Under the pieces are notes generated by a model, which saw nothing but the letters and a program-made list of their open reading frames with translations, did not search any database and was not told the origin of the DNA. Of a stretch of DNA of 64,000 nucleotides, positions 29,165 through 37,621 are shown piece after piece (positions within the stretch are counted from its first letter, which is position 1; each line of letters begins with the position of its first letter). Source of the DNA: Cecembia rubra (lineage in GTDB: Bacteria; Bacteroidota; Bacteroidia; Cytophagales; Cyclobacteriaceae); NCBI RefSeq assembly GCF_003014575.1, contig NZ_PYGF01000003.1, forward strand, positions 186,001 through 250,000, given 5' to 3'. A program made the translations under genes and the position numbers.

Positions 29165-29475
29165 TATTTAATTTCATTTTTTATGCACTAAATTGATTTA
29201 TTATGTATGTTAAAAATTTTATTGCAGAATTTTATTCCTTATTTATCGCTAATCGCCTTTATAAAATGAATTATGATTTGCGCTTTTCAAAAAAATCGAA
29301 ATTTTGTTCCGATTTTTAGTAATTTCAAGAAATCAGTATTTTTTTTGTTTTTTTAATAATCACAAAAATACAGTATCGTAAATTTTTCAATAAAACTGTT
29401 TTTTGACTGAAATCTGAAAAATGAAAGTTTACAAATATTATTCACATATTTACGTCATAAAATAGCCTGCAAAAC
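29165..29475. other. AT-rich region between the ilv promoter and ispE
   Basis: About 310 bp of very AT-rich sequence with T and A runs. It lies upstream of both divergent transcription units. No further gene, hairpin or complete promoter pair was recognised in it. Confidence 0.4.
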
Positions 29476-30282
29476 ATGATTTGCTTTCCGAACGCCAAAA
29501 TTAACCTAGGCCTTCATATTACTTCCAAAAGAAATGATGGGTACCATGAAATAGAAACCTGTATGGTTCCCATTCCCCTGTTTGATATCCTAGAGATGAT
29601 GGAGTCCAAGAAAACAGTCTTTGAGACATCTGGACTTTCTATACCTGGAGAAGAGAAAGACAACCTTATACTTAAAGCATTAAAACTGCTACGAAAGGAT
29701 TTCAATGATCTTCCAAATGTCCAAATTCATCTGCATAAAAACATCCCAATGGGTGCTGGTCTTGGCGGTGGATCAGCCGATGCGGCATTTGCCTTGACCC
29801 TTATGAACCGGCTTTTTGAATTACATTTGGAGGATTGGCTTCTAGAAGACTTTGCGGCTCAGTTGGGAAGTGACTGTCCTTTTTTTATCGAAAACACTCC
29901 CAAGATAGCTACAGGAAGAGGTGAGATCTTGGAGACAGTGGATGTGGACCTGAAGGGAAACCATTTACTGCTGATCAAGCCTAACATACATATAGGCACT
30001 AAAGAAGCTTATGCAGGAGTGAAACCTCAAGCAGCTAAATTCCCCCTTAAGGAAATTTTGAAGGACAAAAGCTCCTGGAAAGAAAAACTTGTCAATGATT
30101 TTGAGTCCAGCATATTTCCCCAATATCCAGAAATAGCTAAAATAAAGGCTGAATTATATGAAATGGGTGCCTACTATGCAGCGATGTCAGGTTCAGGATC
30201 AACCCTATTTGGACTGTTCAAAGAAATTCCTCCAAAGAGCACCTGGCCAACGGAATACTTTGTCTTTGAAGGGCTTGTATAG
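29476..30282 (+). CDS. ispE: 4-diphosphocytidyl-2-C-methyl-D-erythritol kinase
   Basis: A 268-residue GHMP kinase of the MEP pathway. FPNAKINLGLHIT at the N-terminus and the ATP-binding loop PMGAGLGGGSADAAFAL are characteristic, and the C-terminal AMSGSGSTLFGLF is the third GHMP motif. It phosphorylates the 2-hydroxyl of CDP-methylerythritol. It is divergent from the ilv operon and 40 bp before a toxin-antitoxin pair. Confidence 0.95.
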   Translation: MICFPNAKINLGLHITSKRNDGYHEIETCMVPIPLFDILEMMESKKTVFETSGLSIPGEEKDNLILKALKLLRKDFNDLPNVQIHLHKNIPMGAGLGGGSADAAFALTLMNRLFELHLEDWLLEDFAAQLGSDCPFFIENTPKIATGRGEILETVDVDLKGNHLLLIKPNIHIGTKEAYAGVKPQAAKFPLKEILKDKSSWKEKLVNDFESSIFPQYPEIAKIKAELYEMGAYYAAMSGSGSTLFGLFKEIPPKSTWPTEYFVFEGLV

Positions 30283-30322
30283 ATGATATTTGCACTTTAT
30301 ATTTACAAAAGATAAATATAAA

Positions 30323-30565
30323 ATGGCAACAATCACGACTTCTCTTCCCGATGAGCTCATCCAAAAGCTTTCTGAGCATGCCAAAACATTGGATATGCCC
30401 AAAAACAAACTGATAGAAACAGCCTTGAGACTCTATCTGGATCATCTCAAAAGGGCTACCTATGTAAAATCCTATAAAGCTGCAGGTCAGGATCAAGATA
30501 TATTGTCCATAGCAGAAGAGGGAATGGAAGAATATCTGAAGCAACTGGAAGATGAAACAAGGTGA
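30323..30565 (+). CDS. ribbon-helix-helix antitoxin
   Basis: An 80-residue protein. The first half (TITTSLPDELIQKLSEHAK, then MPKNKLIETALRLYLDHLKR) fits a CopG/MetJ-type ribbon-helix-helix DNA-binding domain, and the acidic tail is the likely toxin-binding part. It overlaps the MazF-like gene by 14 bp, the usual antitoxin-toxin layout with coupled translation. It would bind its own promoter together with the toxin. The start is the ATG at 30323; the in-frame sequence before it is noncoding. Confidence 0.85.
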   Translation: MATITTSLPDELIQKLSEHAKTLDMPKNKLIETALRLYLDHLKRATYVKSYKAAGQDQDILSIAEEGMEEYLKQLEDETR

Positions 30566-30887
30566 GATCTGGCATGCAGACCTAAACCCTGTTAAGGGGT
30601 CTGAGCAAGCAGGCTTTAGACCAGTAGTAATCATCAGCGGCAATCTCCTCAATAAATACCTAAAGGTTGTCATCACCGTGCCATTGACAACAAAAATCAA
30701 AAGTTACCAAGGCAATCCCATTCTCCAGCCCAGCCCCATCAACAACCTAAAAGCAGCTTCCGAAATGATGATTTTCCACATCCGATCGATTTCCAAGGAG
30801 CGGTTGGTAGAAAAGATTGGAGAAATTTCTGAGGCAGAATTGAAGCAAGCTCTGGAGACACTGCAGGATATTACGACTTTGCATTGA
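30552..30887 (+). CDS. mazF: MazF/PemK family endoribonuclease toxin
   Basis: A 111-residue toxin. KQGEIWHADLNPVKGSEQAG and FRPVVIISGN form the first strands and loop of the MazF fold; VVITVPLTTKI and the conserved ASEMMIFHIRSISKERL follow. MazF proteins cleave single-stranded mRNA at short motifs. It follows its antitoxin with a 14-bp overlap and converges with the ATPase gene, overlapping its end by 17 bp. Confidence 0.9.
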   Translation: MKQGEIWHADLNPVKGSEQAGFRPVVIISGNLLNKYLKVVITVPLTTKIKSYQGNPILQPSPINNLKAASEMMIFHIRSISKERLVEKIGEISEAELKQALETLQDITTLH

Positions 30888-32004
30888 CAAACTCCCTAAA
30901 ATTACTTCTATTGACCAAGGTATTTTGACTTTGATAAGCCTTAGTAAAGGTCTTTGGGAAGTTTACACGTCGCTTGGGGTTCCATTTGAATTCATAGGCA
31001 TGTAGTTGTCCGGCTAGCTCTTCTACATAATCAATCTCCTGTTGTTGTTTGGTTCTCCAAAAATAAGTCCGTGCCAAGCCTTTGGTATATGAATTTACTT
31101 TTAAGCGTTCACTTATCAGAAAATTTTCCCATAAAGCCCCAACATCCTGCCTTGCTGCCAATGGGGTAAAATCTCTAATAATCGCATTTCTTATACCATT
31201 ATCATAAAAGTAAATTTTCTTTGCTGTTTTGATTTCGGTCCTGAGGTTTTTGCTATAGGAGGATAGACTAAAAATCACAAACGCCTTTTCCAGCACATCA
31301 ATGTAAGAAGCGACAGTTTTCGGGTCTGCACCGACTGTCTCCCCCAATTCTTTGTATTTCACCTCATTGCCCACTTGAAAAGCCAAGGCTTCAAGGATGT
31401 TTTGTACCAGCTTGGGCTTTTTTAGATTCCCATAGATCAAAACGTCTTTGTAGAGATAGCTTTCTGCCAATTCCTTAAGCACTTCCTCCTCTTGCGAAGC
31501 CTGCTTGATGACATCTGGGTAAAATCCATACACCATCCTGTTTTCCAAACTTTGTTCCGCTTTCAAATAGCCAACCTCTTTTTCATACTCCTGCCAGGAT
31601 ATTGGCCACAAGTGAAACGTCCATTTCCTTCCCGTAAGGGGTTCTTGGATTTTTTCATTGAGTTCAAATGCCGAAGAACCACTCAGCACCAATTGGACAT
31701 GTTTGAACTGATCCACGATTATCTTTGATTTTAACCCAATTGCACTGATACGTTGGGCCTCGTCTATATACACTATTTTATTATCCGCGATAATGGTACG
31801 CAAAGTCTCCGTATTCGCATGTTCAAGAATATGCTGTATTGTAGGATCGTCACAGTCCAGGTATAAAAACTTTTCTTCCCTACCCCTCAGGATGGTTTCA
31901 ATTAAGGTAGTTTTCCCAACTTGTCTAGGCCCCAACAATACAATCGCTTTTCCGGAGAAAAACTTTTTTTGAATTGACGCTTGTATGGATCGTTCAAAAT
32001 TCAT
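30871..32004 (-). CDS. AAA ATPase with C-terminal DUF4143
   Basis: A 377-residue protein. Walker A is LLGPRQVGKTTL (about residues 23-34) and Walker B KIVYIDEAQ; the sensor region VLSGSSAFELNEKIQEPLTG follows. The C-terminal half is DUF4143, with YGNLKKPKLVQNILEALA, a helix-turn-helix-like YKELGETVGADPKTVASYIDVLE, and ALWENFLISERLK. This large family is often mobile and of unclear role. Three 32-bp operator-like repeats stand at its promoter. Confidence 0.9.
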   Translation of the reverse strand: MNFERSIQASIQKKFFSGKAIVLLGPRQVGKTTLIETILRGREEKFLYLDCDDPTIQHILEHANTETLRTIIADNKIVYIDEAQRISAIGLKSKIIVDQFKHVQLVLSGSSAFELNEKIQEPLTGRKWTFHLWPISWQEYEKEVGYLKAEQSLENRMVYGFYPDVIKQASQEEEVLKELAESYLYKDVLIYGNLKKPKLVQNILEALAFQVGNEVKYKELGETVGADPKTVASYIDVLEKAFVIFSLSSYSKNLRTEIKTAKKIYFYDNGIRNAIIRDFTPLAARQDVGALWENFLISERLKVNSYTKGLARTYFWRTKQQQEIDYVEELAGQLHAYEFKWNPKRRVNFPKTFTKAYQSQNTLVNRSNFREFVNAKS

Positions 32005-32036
32005 AAAATCAGTCTTTTAGAAACATAAATACAGCA

Positions 32037-32044
32037 CAAATTTA
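32037..32044 (-). promoter_or_regulatory. candidate -7 box for the DUF4143 ATPase
   Basis: The minus strand reads TAAATTTG, matching TAnnTTTG, 33 bp before the gene. The -33 position would fall inside the first operator-like repeat. Confidence 0.45.
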
Positions 32045-32050
32045 AATCAT

Positions 32051-32140
32051 ATTCCCGTAAAGTTATGACTTTAAAGTATTTCATTCCCGTAAAGTTATAA
32101 CTTTAAAGGATTTTATTCCTGTAAAGTCACATTTTTAGAG
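32051..32140. repeat. three 32-bp operator-like direct repeats
   Basis: Copies start at 32051, 32083 and 32115 with an exact 32-bp period. Each begins ATTCC(C/T)GTAAAGT. Copy 2 contains the perfect palindrome AAAGTTATAACTTT and copy 1 the near-palindrome AAAGTTATGACTTT; copy 3 is degenerate. The period of about three helix turns would put bound dimers on one face of the DNA, next to the ATPase promoter. Confidence 0.75.
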
Positions 32141-32288
32141 CCCACTCAGGAATAAACTCAAACTGTAAGCTAGTGGTCAATCTGAAAATTCTTTATGCTT
32201 CAATTGAAAAAAAAAAACTAAACCTAGGTAAGTCAGAAACCTAATGCTCCAGGATTAATAATAATTCTTAAAAATCAATTTTCTTCTC

Positions 32289-33209
32289 TCATGCCCTTAA
32301 CAGCTTATTCCCTTTGGACTTTCTTCTCAGGTAATAATTGTACACAGGATAAATCAGCACAGACACCAAAATAATCAAGGTGCCCAAATAAAACCCACCG
32401 GTCATTTTTTCCTTTTCCCCAAAAATCAGCACTGCCAAAATAATCCCATACACCGGCTCCAAATTGATGGTCAGGTTAACCGCAAAGGCCGTAATCCTGC
32501 GCATCAGTTCTACAGATACAGAAAAAGCAAAGACGGTACAGACGCCTCCCAATAAAATCAACCAAAGCCAATCCATTGCCTTTGGAACCATCTGAAGCCC
32601 CTCATCGGCAAAGAAATAAGCATAGAAAGGAAGCAATAAGCCCGAAAAAAGGAACGCCCCGAACATTTCATAGAAGGTCAGTACAAAGGGATTGTGCTGC
32701 TTGGCAAACCTTCCATTGATAACCGTAAAAACTGCGCTAAGGAAAGCCGAAGCAATGGCCATCAGCAAACCCAACCAATAGTCCAGCTCAAAACGGAAAA
32801 TTACATAAAGCCCCACTATCACCAACAATCCCAAAAAAATTTCAAAGCCTTTTACTTTTCTCTTATTGGCAATCGGTTCCAACAAAGCAGTCCATAAGGA
32901 AGTAGTCGCCATACCTGCCAGACAAACAGATGCTGTAGAAACCCTCGCCGCCCCAAAAAACAGGACCCAGTGCAAAGAAATGATAAAGCCTGTGGCAATT
33001 ATTTTGAGCAAAGCCCCTTGGGAAACCCGTATCGGTGTTTTTCTCCACAAAAACATCAATCCTAATATACCTGTGGCTATCAGCGTGCGGTAAAATACAA
33101 TCTCCAAAGAAGGAATACTGATCAATAAGCCCAAAATGGCCGTAAATCCCCAAATCAGTACGATGAAATGGAGCATCAAATAATCTTTAACAGGGGAATC
33201 CGGCTGCAT
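32289..33209 (-). CDS. EamA/DMT-family transporter
   Basis: A 306-residue membrane protein with about ten hydrophobic helices in two EamA repeats. LMLHFIVLIWGFTAILGLLI opens the first repeat and AFSVSVELMRRITAFAVNLT with INLEPVYGIILAVLIFGE the second, which is the family signature. The exported metabolite is unknown. An upstream extension to 33311 is possible, but the ATG at 33209 lies 1 bp after the previous gene's stop and gives the expected N-terminus. Confidence 0.85.
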   Translation of the reverse strand: MQPDSPVKDYLMLHFIVLIWGFTAILGLLISIPSLEIVFYRTLIATGILGLMFLWRKTPIRVSQGALLKIIATGFIISLHWVLFFGAARVSTASVCLAGMATTSLWTALLEPIANKRKVKGFEIFLGLLVIVGLYVIFRFELDYWLGLLMAIASAFLSAVFTVINGRFAKQHNPFVLTFYEMFGAFLFSGLLLPFYAYFFADEGLQMVPKAMDWLWLILLGGVCTVFAFSVSVELMRRITAFAVNLTINLEPVYGIILAVLIFGEKEKMTGGFYLGTLIILVSVLIYPVYNYYLRRKSKGNKLLRA

Positions 33210-33210
33210 C

Positions 33211-34284
33211 TTATCTGGGCACTGTTTTGTAAAGGACCAATCCTGTGAGGGCAAAAGAAATATTGGGAATCCAGACAGCAAACAAAGGATAGGCTGTTCC
33301 CGCCTCAGCAAAAGTTCTGGACAACAAAAACATAATGATATAAATAAAGGCCAACAAAAAGCCTAAGGCAATCTGGAAACCGGAACCTCCCCTCGTCTTC
33401 CTTGAGGAAACAATCACACCGATAAAAGTCAGAATGACAGCTGCAAAAGGAGACATGAAGCGCACATACCTTTCAATCTTATAATAATTGACATTGTCTG
33501 CTCCTCTTTCTTCTAAAACCTGAATTTGTCTGGTAAGGTCCGGGAGTTTAAGTGTCTCATGATGATTGACAGGTAAGTCAAAATCATTGGGAGTGATAGA
33601 AAGCAATGTATCTAGGGATTCCCCAACGGTATAATTCTCCCCCCACTCATGAAGCTCTCTCAACCTCCAGTTTTTTACCGACCAGGAATTGATTGCTGTA
33701 TCCCAGACAATCCTGTCAGCTGATAGCTTGGCGATCAATACTCCATCTCTGATTTGCTCTAGAGTAAAATTGTAACCTGTATTTCCCGAAGTATAATATC
33801 TGGAAATATAAGCATATACATCAGGAGCCACCTTGATATGGATATTACTTTCGGTGTAAAACTTGGTTTCCTCCAGCCATCTGGATTTAAACTCTGTCAC
33901 CCCCGCTGTAGCACCAGGGAGAATCCATCCATTCATGAAGAAACTGACCAATCCGATCAGCATAGCTCCAAACAAGAAAGGAACCAACATCCTTACAAAG
34001 GAAACCCCGCTGCTTAGTATGGCAATAATTTCTGTCCTTCCGGCCATTTTGGAGGTTATAAAAATGACCGAAATAAACACTGTGATGGGAGTGAGTAAAT
34101 TGTTCAGGTACAAACCATAGTTGCCTAGATAAATCAAAATCTCTTTAGCAGGAACCTGATTTCGGATAAACTTGTCATTCTTTTCGGTAAAGTCCAAAAC
34201 CAAGACAATAAGAATCAGCATCAAGACTACGAAAATATAGGTCTTGAGAAAATCCTTGATGATTAATTTATCCAGTATCTTCAT
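33211..34284 (-). CDS. LptF/LptG-family permease
   Basis: A 357-residue protein with three N-terminal helices, a large periplasmic domain and three C-terminal helices, the layout of LptF and LptG, which with LptB extract lipopolysaccharide from the inner membrane. ITSKMAGRTEIIAILSSGVS and the NGWILPGA turn match the family. Bacteroidota often carry several single copies, so it cannot be named F or G from sequence alone. It starts 1 bp after tgt ends. Confidence 0.85.
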   Translation of the reverse strand: MKILDKLIIKDFLKTYIFVVLMLILIVLVLDFTEKNDKFIRNQVPAKEILIYLGNYGLYLNNLLTPITVFISVIFITSKMAGRTEIIAILSSGVSFVRMLVPFLFGAMLIGLVSFFMNGWILPGATAGVTEFKSRWLEETKFYTESNIHIKVAPDVYAYISRYYTSGNTGYNFTLEQIRDGVLIAKLSADRIVWDTAINSWSVKNWRLRELHEWGENYTVGESLDTLLSITPNDFDLPVNHHETLKLPDLTRQIQVLEERGADNVNYYKIERYVRFMSPFAAVILTFIGVIVSSRKTRGGSGFQIALGFLLAFIYIIMFLLSRTFAEAGTAYPLFAVWIPNISFALTGLVLYKTVPR

Positions 34285-34285
34285 A

Positions 34286-35416
34286 TTACAGTCTTCTGCT
34301 GACTTTTTCTACCATTTGGTTCTTCCATACGGCAAAATCACCTGCAATGATATGTTCCCTTGCTTGGCCAACCAACCATAAATAAAAGCTTAAATTATGA
34401 ATACTGGCAATCTGTGCAGCCAAAATTTCTTTGGCAATGGTCAGATGGCGGAGATAGGCCTTAGAATAAAATGAACTCACATAAGAATTGATGTGGGGAT
34501 CGATAGGACTGAAATCATCTTTCCACTTCTCATTACGGATATTGATGATGCCTTCCGAAGTAAACAGCATTCCATTTCTTGCATTACGGGTAGGCATCAC
34601 ACAGTCAAACATATCCACACCCAATGCTATCCCTTCCAAAATATTGGCAGGAGTCCCCACCCCCATAAGATACCTCGGTTTGTCCTTAGGCAGGATGTCG
34701 GTCACCATATCGGTCATGGCATACATTTCCTCTACTGGCTCCCCTACTGATAATCCGCCAATGGCATTGCCCTCCCTTTCACAGGAAGCAACAAACTCTG
34801 CGGATTGTTTTCTAAGTTCAGGGAATACAGATCCCTGGACGATAGGGAAAAGCGTTTGGCTATATCCGTATTTTCCTTCTGTATTGTCAAATCTGTCGAT
34901 GCAGCGCTTCAACCAGCGATGGGTGAGTTCCATGGATTTTCTGGCATAGGCAAAATCACAGGGATAAGGAGGGCATTCATCAAATGCCATGATAATATCC
35001 GCTCCAATGATCCGCTGAATGTCCATGACCCGCTCTGGACTGAACAAATGTTTGGAACCATCAATATGGGACTTGAACACCGCCCCTTCTTCGGTCAATT
35101 TACGGTTTTCGGCCAGGGAAAAAACCTGATACCCCCCACTGTCAGTGAGGATAGGTTTGGACCAACCATTAAACTTATGCAGACCTCCCGCCTTCTCCAG
35201 TATATCCAATCCGGGCCTCAGGTACAAATGATAGGTATTTCCCAAAATAATCTGGGCCTTGACATCATATATCAACTCACGCTGATGGACAGCCTTTACC
35301 GAACCTGCAGTTCCCACAGGCATAAAAATTGGGGTTTGGATATCCCCATGATCAGTTTTGATCGTACCTGCCCTGGCTTTACTCTTACTGTCTGTGTGCT
35401 CTAATCTAAATTTCAT
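34286..35416 (-). CDS. tgt: queuine tRNA-ribosyltransferase
   Basis: A 376-residue enzyme that exchanges guanine 34 for preQ1 in GUN-anticodon tRNAs. ILTDSGGYQVFSL holds an active-site Asp, MAFDECPPYP and CVMPTRNARNGMLFT are the other substrate motifs. The three zinc cysteines of the usual PECDCYTC are replaced: here the segment is DPHINSYVSSFYSKAYLRH, with Ile309, Ser311 and Ser314 at those places, though the His of IHNL is kept. The start at MKFRLEHTD is preferred over the Met 22 codons earlier. Confidence 0.93.
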   Translation of the reverse strand: MKFRLEHTDSKSKARAGTIKTDHGDIQTPIFMPVGTAGSVKAVHQRELIYDVKAQIILGNTYHLYLRPGLDILEKAGGLHKFNGWSKPILTDSGGYQVFSLAENRKLTEEGAVFKSHIDGSKHLFSPERVMDIQRIIGADIIMAFDECPPYPCDFAYARKSMELTHRWLKRCIDRFDNTEGKYGYSQTLFPIVQGSVFPELRKQSAEFVASCEREGNAIGGLSVGEPVEEMYAMTDMVTDILPKDKPRYLMGVGTPANILEGIALGVDMFDCVMPTRNARNGMLFTSEGIINIRNEKWKDDFSPIDPHINSYVSSFYSKAYLRHLTIAKEILAAQIASIHNLSFYLWLVGQAREHIIAGDFAVWKNQMVEKVSRRL

Positions 35417-35523
35417 CTTAATAAATTGATCATTAAGCGCCTTTTCTTTGCTCCTTAAAGATTGATATTTAATTGCGGACACAAAAATATAAGCTTATTC
35501 TTAATCCATGCTCAATTTGATTT

Positions 35524-35531
35524 TATATTTG
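35524..35531 (+). promoter_or_regulatory. candidate -7 box for the glycosyltransferase gene
   Basis: TATATTTG matches TAnnTTTG 13 bp before the ATG, so the mRNA would have almost no leader. No good -33 element is seen. Confidence 0.4.
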
Positions 35532-35544
35532 CCCCGCTAAAAGA

Positions 35545-36687
35545 ATGGGAATGCTTACAAATATTGTATCGGTAATATTTTTGATTGCGGTTGGCGTGCA
35601 AATTTTTTACATATTGATCATTTTTGGTCGGATGTCTTTCTTTTATAAAAGGAAAATCAAAGATCCCCTTTCCAATCCGGAAGGGGTAACTGTCATTGTT
35701 GCTGCCCACAATGAGAAGGAGAATTTAAAAAAACTAATCCCGGCAGTTTGCGAACAAGATTACCCCAACTTTGATGTCATGATCATCAACGACCGCTCCT
35801 GGGATGGTACCCGCGGCTTGTTGGAGGAAATGATGTCCCAGTACCCAAAATTAAGAACCGTTACCATAGAATATACCCCGGACCATGTCACTGCCAAAAA
35901 ATATGCCCTGACCTTGGGTATCAAAGTGGCAAAAAATGACGTCCTGTTGCTGACAGACGCAGACTGCATCCCAAAAAGCAACAAATGGATAGAATTGATG
36001 ACAGCACCGGTTAGAAATGAAGGAAAAACATTCTCCTTGGGTTTTTCACAGTACAATTATGGCAAAGGGCTACTTAACCAGTGGATTCAGTTCGAAACAC
36101 TCTGGACAGGTCTCCAATTTCTGGCCTTTGCGATTTGGAAATCCCCATTTATGGGAATAGGAAGAAACCTAAGTTACCGCAGAAGTTTTTTCATGGATAA
36201 AAAGGCCTTCAAAGGGCTATGGCAGATCAATGGCGGGGATGATGACTTATTTGTCAACCAATATGCCAACGGTAAAAACACCGCGGTGGTGATCAGCCCT
36301 GAAAGCATCACACTTTCCACGCCAAAAACCAGCTGGAAATCCTATTTTATCCAGAAAAAAAGACATTTTCATGCAGGCAAATATTACCAAGCGGGAGATA
36401 AATTGAAGATAGGAATTTACAGTTTCACACACCTTATTTTTTGGGTTACTGGAATTTATTTGTTAATCCTTCTAGGTTTAGAACAAAACTGGGAACATTT
36501 TTCGGTCTTTTTAGGTATAATTATTGTCCGGTCCATACTGTTGACTTCAGTATTTACCTCGGCGAGAAAAAAACTGGAAGGCAAAACCAAAGTGTTTTGG
36601 ACAGGATTCTTCGACCTGATGTATTTGGGTTACTTTTGGATTCTTGGCGCGTTAGGGTACCAATCAAAAAAAGTTAGATGGAAGTAA
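35545..36687 (+). CDS. family 2 glycosyltransferase, membrane-associated
   Basis: A 380-residue protein. One N-terminal helix is followed by a GT-A domain with VTVIVAAHNEKENLKKLIPA, INDRSWDGT and the Asp motif LLTDADCIP; the acceptor region includes FMGIGRNLSYRR and INGGDDDLFVNQ, with QKKRHFHAGKYY in place of a QxxRW-type motif. Two or three C-terminal helices end the protein. It is probably processive or acts on a lipid-linked acceptor. It overlaps the sigma gene by 10 bp. Confidence 0.88.
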   Translation: MGMLTNIVSVIFLIAVGVQIFYILIIFGRMSFFYKRKIKDPLSNPEGVTVIVAAHNEKENLKKLIPAVCEQDYPNFDVMIINDRSWDGTRGLLEEMMSQYPKLRTVTIEYTPDHVTAKKYALTLGIKVAKNDVLLLTDADCIPKSNKWIELMTAPVRNEGKTFSLGFSQYNYGKGLLNQWIQFETLWTGLQFLAFAIWKSPFMGIGRNLSYRRSFFMDKKAFKGLWQINGGDDDLFVNQYANGKNTAVVISPESITLSTPKTSWKSYFIQKKRHFHAGKYYQAGDKLKIGIYSFTHLIFWVTGIYLLILLGLEQNWEHFSVFLGIIIVRSILLTSVFTSARKKLEGKTKVFWTGFFDLMYLGYFWILGALGYQSKKVRWK

Positions 36688-37289
36688 ACGACAGAGGATT
36701 TTCCAACAAAGCATTAGAGGATTTCGATCTTATCGATAAGGCCGTGATCGAAAAAGATCAGCAGGCTTTTGCTACCTTGATGAAGCGCTATAAAAAGGCG
36801 GTTTATTTCATGATCCTCAAAATGATCAGGGATGCGGATGACGCCGAAGACCTGACCATGGAAGCCTTTGCCAAAGCTTTTAGAAATCTACACAAATTCA
36901 AGAAAGACTATACTTTCTCCACCTGGCTGTTCCGTATTGCCACCAACAATACCATTGACTTTATCCGAAAAAAGAAACTCAAAACCATGAGCCTCAACAG
37001 CACCATGAGTGATGACAGTGGCAATTCGGTCAATATCGATGTAGAGGATGATGAGAATAACCCTCAGGATGAGTTCATCAAATCCCAAAGGATTGAGATG
37101 GTCAGGATATTCGTGGACAAGCTGCCTGCCAAATACCGTAAACTGGTACAGTTAAGGTATTTTGACGAACTGTCCTATGAAGAGATTGCGGTAGAACTGG
37201 ACAAGCCTTTGGGAACAGTCAAGGCACAGCTTCACCGGTCACGTGAATTACTGTATGAAATTGCCTCTGGTAAGGAAGGACATATTTGA
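36678..37289 (+). CDS. ECF RNA polymerase sigma factor, full-length copy
   Basis: A 203-residue sigma-70 family protein. Region 2 runs from about residue 27 (FATLMKRYKKAVYFMILKMI, AEDLTMEAFAKAFRN, FSTWLFRIATNNTIDFIRK), and region 4 is LPAKYRKLVQLRYFDELSYE, EIAVELDKPLGTVKAQLHRS. No anti-sigma gene lies beside it. From base 36800 onward the gene is repeated at 39184. The last 490 bp of this copy may have arrived with the inserted cassette, because the other copy has the 3' end that overlaps the lipid kinase gene. Confidence 0.93.
   Translation: MEVNDRGFSNKALEDFDLIDKAVIEKDQQAFATLMKRYKKAVYFMILKMIRDADDAEDLTMEAFAKAFRNLHKFKKDYTFSTWLFRIATNNTIDFIRKKKLKTMSLNSTMSDDSGNSVNIDVEDDENNPQDEFIKSQRIEMVRIFVDKLPAKYRKLVQLRYFDELSYEEIAVELDKPLGTVKAQLHRSRELLYEIASGKEGHI
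36800..37289 (+). repeat. 490-bp direct repeat, copy 1
   Basis: Bases 36800-37289 match 39184-39673 at a constant offset of 2,384 bp with no indel. I count ten substitutions by eye. All but one are silent (Glu in this copy, Ala in the other, third codon from the end), and the change from TGA to TAA also keeps a stop. Confidence 0.93.
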
Positions 37290-37621
37290 TTCTCAATATT
37301 TAACACCCGGATTTTTAAAATTTCAAAAAAATCAAGCTTTTAGTAAAAATGAAATTGAATTTGCAAACTTAGAAATACGTTAAAAATTCCATACTCTATT
37401 TTTAAGGTAAATTGCAAACTTGAAGACTTTCATAATTTTTTATCTTTCTCAAAGTCTATTATTATTTAATTGTATATAGAATCATGACTTGGATAAAAAG
37501 TTTCTTTTAAAATTGGTGTCAAAATATTAGAAAATGACATTAATTAAGATTTTTCAATCTTTCCTTTGCATAATAATAATATATTTACATAATTAGTTCT
37601 ATCCACTAAACAAATAAAACT
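37290..37621 (+). other. 332-bp AT-rich leader of the inserted cassette
   Basis: No gene is visible. The stretch is very AT-rich with A and T runs and presumably holds the promoter of the small peptide gene; no full promoter pair was recognised. The composition is clearly more AT-rich than the sigma gene before it. Confidence 0.45.

Noticed and set aside
30218-30700. Open frame of 160 codons on the minus strand across the antitoxin gene
   Set aside because: It is antisense to ispE, the antitoxin and mazF, which fit known families with coupled starts.
36678-37289. Sigma/anti-sigma pair at the duplicated sigma gene
   Set aside because: No gene with an anti-sigma pattern lies next to either copy; the neighbours are a glycosyltransferase, the peptide cassette and a lipid kinase.
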